DNA of 7,283 bases from assembly GCA_003551985.1 (NCBI GenBank), contig PUOB01000415.1:1-7283 (forward strand), written 5' to 3'. Under the pieces are notes generated by a model that worked only from the letters and a program-made list of their open reading frames with translations, did no database searches and had not been told where the DNA came from. A program made the position numbers and the translations under genes. Source of the stretch: Desulfobacteraceae bacterium (GTDB taxonomy: Bacteria > Desulfobacterota > Desulfobacteria > Desulfobacterales > Desulfosalsimonadaceae). This document shows positions 6,596 through 7,283 of the stretch, one piece after another; within the stretch, counting starts at the first letter, position 1; each line of letters opens with the position of its first letter.

Positions 6596-6604
6596 AAGGA
6601 GGAG
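6596..6604 (+). promoter_or_regulatory. Strong ribosome binding site of rpsN
   Basis: AAGGAGGAG contains a full GGAGG (6598-6602) five bases before the TTG at 6608. It fixes the start at TTG. Upstream, TTGTC (6576-6580) could pair with GACAA (6593-6597), which touches the first two bases of this site. Confidence 0.8.
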
Positions 6605-6607
6605 AGT

Positions 6608-6793
6608 TTGGCAAGAAAAGCGCTTATAGCAAAAGCTTTAAAGAAACCTAAATTTAATGTCAGGCAATACAACCGCTGCCCGATATGCGGCAGAGCCAGG
6701 GGTTATTTGAGGCAATTCGGCCTGTGCCGGATATGCTTCCGTAATATGGCCTCCCAAGGTTTGCTTCCGGGTGTTACAAAATCGAGCTGGTAG
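6608..6793 (+). CDS. rpsN: 30S ribosomal protein S14, zinc-binding type (type Z)
   Basis: S14 is a 30S head protein needed for late assembly near the A site. This is the short, zinc-binding form: 61 residues against about 100 for E. coli S14. Cys24 and Cys27 (CPIC) and Cys40 and Cys43 (CRIC) make the zinc site. The blocks [20 protein letters not shown] (2-21), [18 protein letters not shown] (28-45) and [13 protein letters not shown] (49-61) are typical. The start is TTG at 6608 behind AAGGAGGAG. The alternative form without cysteines often replaces type Z under zinc shortage, but whether this genome has such a second copy cannot be seen here. The gene is also called rpsZ in some annotations. 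Confidence 0.97.
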   Translation: MARKALIAKALKKPKFNVRQYNRCPICGRARGYLRQFGLCRICFRNMASQGLLPGVTKSSW

Positions 6794-6841
6794 AAAGCCA
6801 ATTTAAAAATTACGACATCCCATTTATGATGGAGCAAGATC

Positions 6842-7240
6842 ATGACCATAACCGATCCAATGGCGGATATGTTGACCCGCATCCGGAACGCCGGTAAAGC
6901 CAGGCACAAAAGCGTGGATATACCCGGTTCAAAGCTTAAAGTGTCGCTGGCGGCCCTTATGAAAAATGAAGGGTTCATCAAGAACTACAAGTTCATCAAA
7001 GACGATAAACAGGGCATTTTAAGGGTCTATTTAAAATACGACAAAAATGACAACCATGTCATTTACGGTATTGAAAGGGCCAGCAGTCCGGGCCGCCGCG
7101 TCTACGTTAACAGCAAGGAAATCAAGCCGGTTTTGAACGGCCTTGGTATTGCCGTTTTAACCACATCAAAGGGGTTGAAGACCGACAAGCAGTCAAGAGC
7201 GGAAAATATTGGCGGCGAAATCCTTTGCAATATCTGGTAG
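6842..7240 (+). CDS. rpsH: 30S ribosomal protein S8
   Basis: S8 is a primary 16S rRNA-binding protein that nucleates the central domain of the 30S subunit, and in E. coli it represses the spc operon by binding the mRNA at the start of rplE. The 132 residues match the family (130 in E. coli). The N-terminal DPMADMLTRIRNAGKARH (5-22), SKLKVSLAALMKNEGFI (30-46) and the C-terminal GLGIAVLTTSKGLKTDKQSR (100-119) and GGEILC (124-129) are diagnostic; the TTSKG loop is at 107-111. GGAG (6831-6834) lies seven bases before the ATG. The rpsN stop is 48 bases upstream in an AT-rich gap. Because S8 is encoded here, autoregulation of this operon is plausible, but no target was proved. Confidence 0.98.
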   Translation: MTITDPMADMLTRIRNAGKARHKSVDIPGSKLKVSLAALMKNEGFIKNYKFIKDDKQGILRVYLKYDKNDNHVIYGIERASSPGRRVYVNSKEIKPVLNGLGIAVLTTSKGLKTDKQSRAENIGGEILCNIW

Positions 7241-7259
7241 CAAGCAAGGAGTTGATAAA

Positions 7260-7283
7260 ATGTCTCGCGTGGGAAAAAAACCG
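7260..7283 (+). CDS. rplF: 50S ribosomal protein L6, N-terminus (partial)
   Basis: Only eight codons are present before the window ends, reading MSRVGKKP, which matches the conserved start of L6 (usually MSRIGKKPI). L6 is a 50S protein near the sarcin-ricin loop and the GTPase centre. GGAG (7248-7251), eight bases before the ATG, is a good ribosome binding site. The position directly after rpsH is the canonical spc order, which supports the call strongly despite the short stretch. The rpsH stop is 19 bases upstream. Confidence 0.9.

Noticed and set aside
6802..6830. Promoter-like TTTAAA (6802-6807), 17-base spacer, TATGAT (6825-6830) before rpsH
   Set aside because: Transcription would begin about five bases before the ATG and exclude the good GGAG at 6831-6834. 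In an AT-rich gap such a match is expected by chance.
1..7283. A new accessory or defence system hidden in the window
   Set aside because: Every reading frame on the + strand with support is a core ribosomal protein or EF-Tu, gaps are 65 bases or less, and no repeats, insertion sequences or foreign genes were seen.

Overview
This window is a dense, one-strand ribosomal protein operon: the end of tuf followed by the S10 gene cluster and the first half of the spc gene cluster. The order is tuf (3' end) - rpsJ - rplC - rplD - rplW - rplB - rpsS - rplV - rpsC - rplP - rpmC - rpsQ - rplN - rplX - rplE - rpsN - rpsH - rplF (5' end). All 18 reading frames lie on the + strand. The largest gap is 65 bases, so no stretch over 300 bases lacks a gene. 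No mobile element, tRNA, rRNA, CRISPR array, promoter or intrinsic terminator could be supported.

Organism: a bacterium, probably a deltaproteobacterium (Desulfobacterota, perhaps the Desulfobacterales). This is inferred from the character of the proteins: a short zinc-type S14, an L24 with two CxxC pairs, an S3 of 222 residues without a long tail, and the general sequence style of L2, L4 and S17. Base composition is fairly balanced. The taxon is inference from memory, not from a search.

Layout: bases 1-121 encode the EF-Tu C-terminus. Bases 138-4938 are the S10 cluster from rpsJ to rpmC, with rpsQ (4959-5222) completing it. Bases 5240-7283 are the spc cluster from rplN to the first eight codons of rplF. 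The tuf-rpsJ gap is only 16 bases and the rpsQ-rplN gap 17, so the str, S10 and spc units, which are separate operons in E. coli, look like one continuous transcript here. Many genes overlap or are closely spaced (ATGA at rplD/rplW, TGATG at rplP/rpmC), which suggests translational coupling.

How they work together: the products are core parts of the 50S subunit (L2, L3, L4, L5, L6, L14, L16, L22, L23, L24, L29) and the 30S subunit (S3, S8, S10, S14, S17, S19), plus the elongation factor that delivers aminoacyl-tRNA. Co-transcription keeps their amounts matched.

I did not find a new biological system. The points most worth a second look are small RNA-level features in the junctions: a hairpin just upstream of rplD, two mutually exclusive hairpins between rpsS and rplV, and a hairpin before rplE that places a Shine-Dalgarno sequence exactly in its loop. 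There are also two TTG-started genes (rpsC, rpsN) behind very strong ribosome binding sites, and two predicted zinc-binding ribosomal proteins close together.
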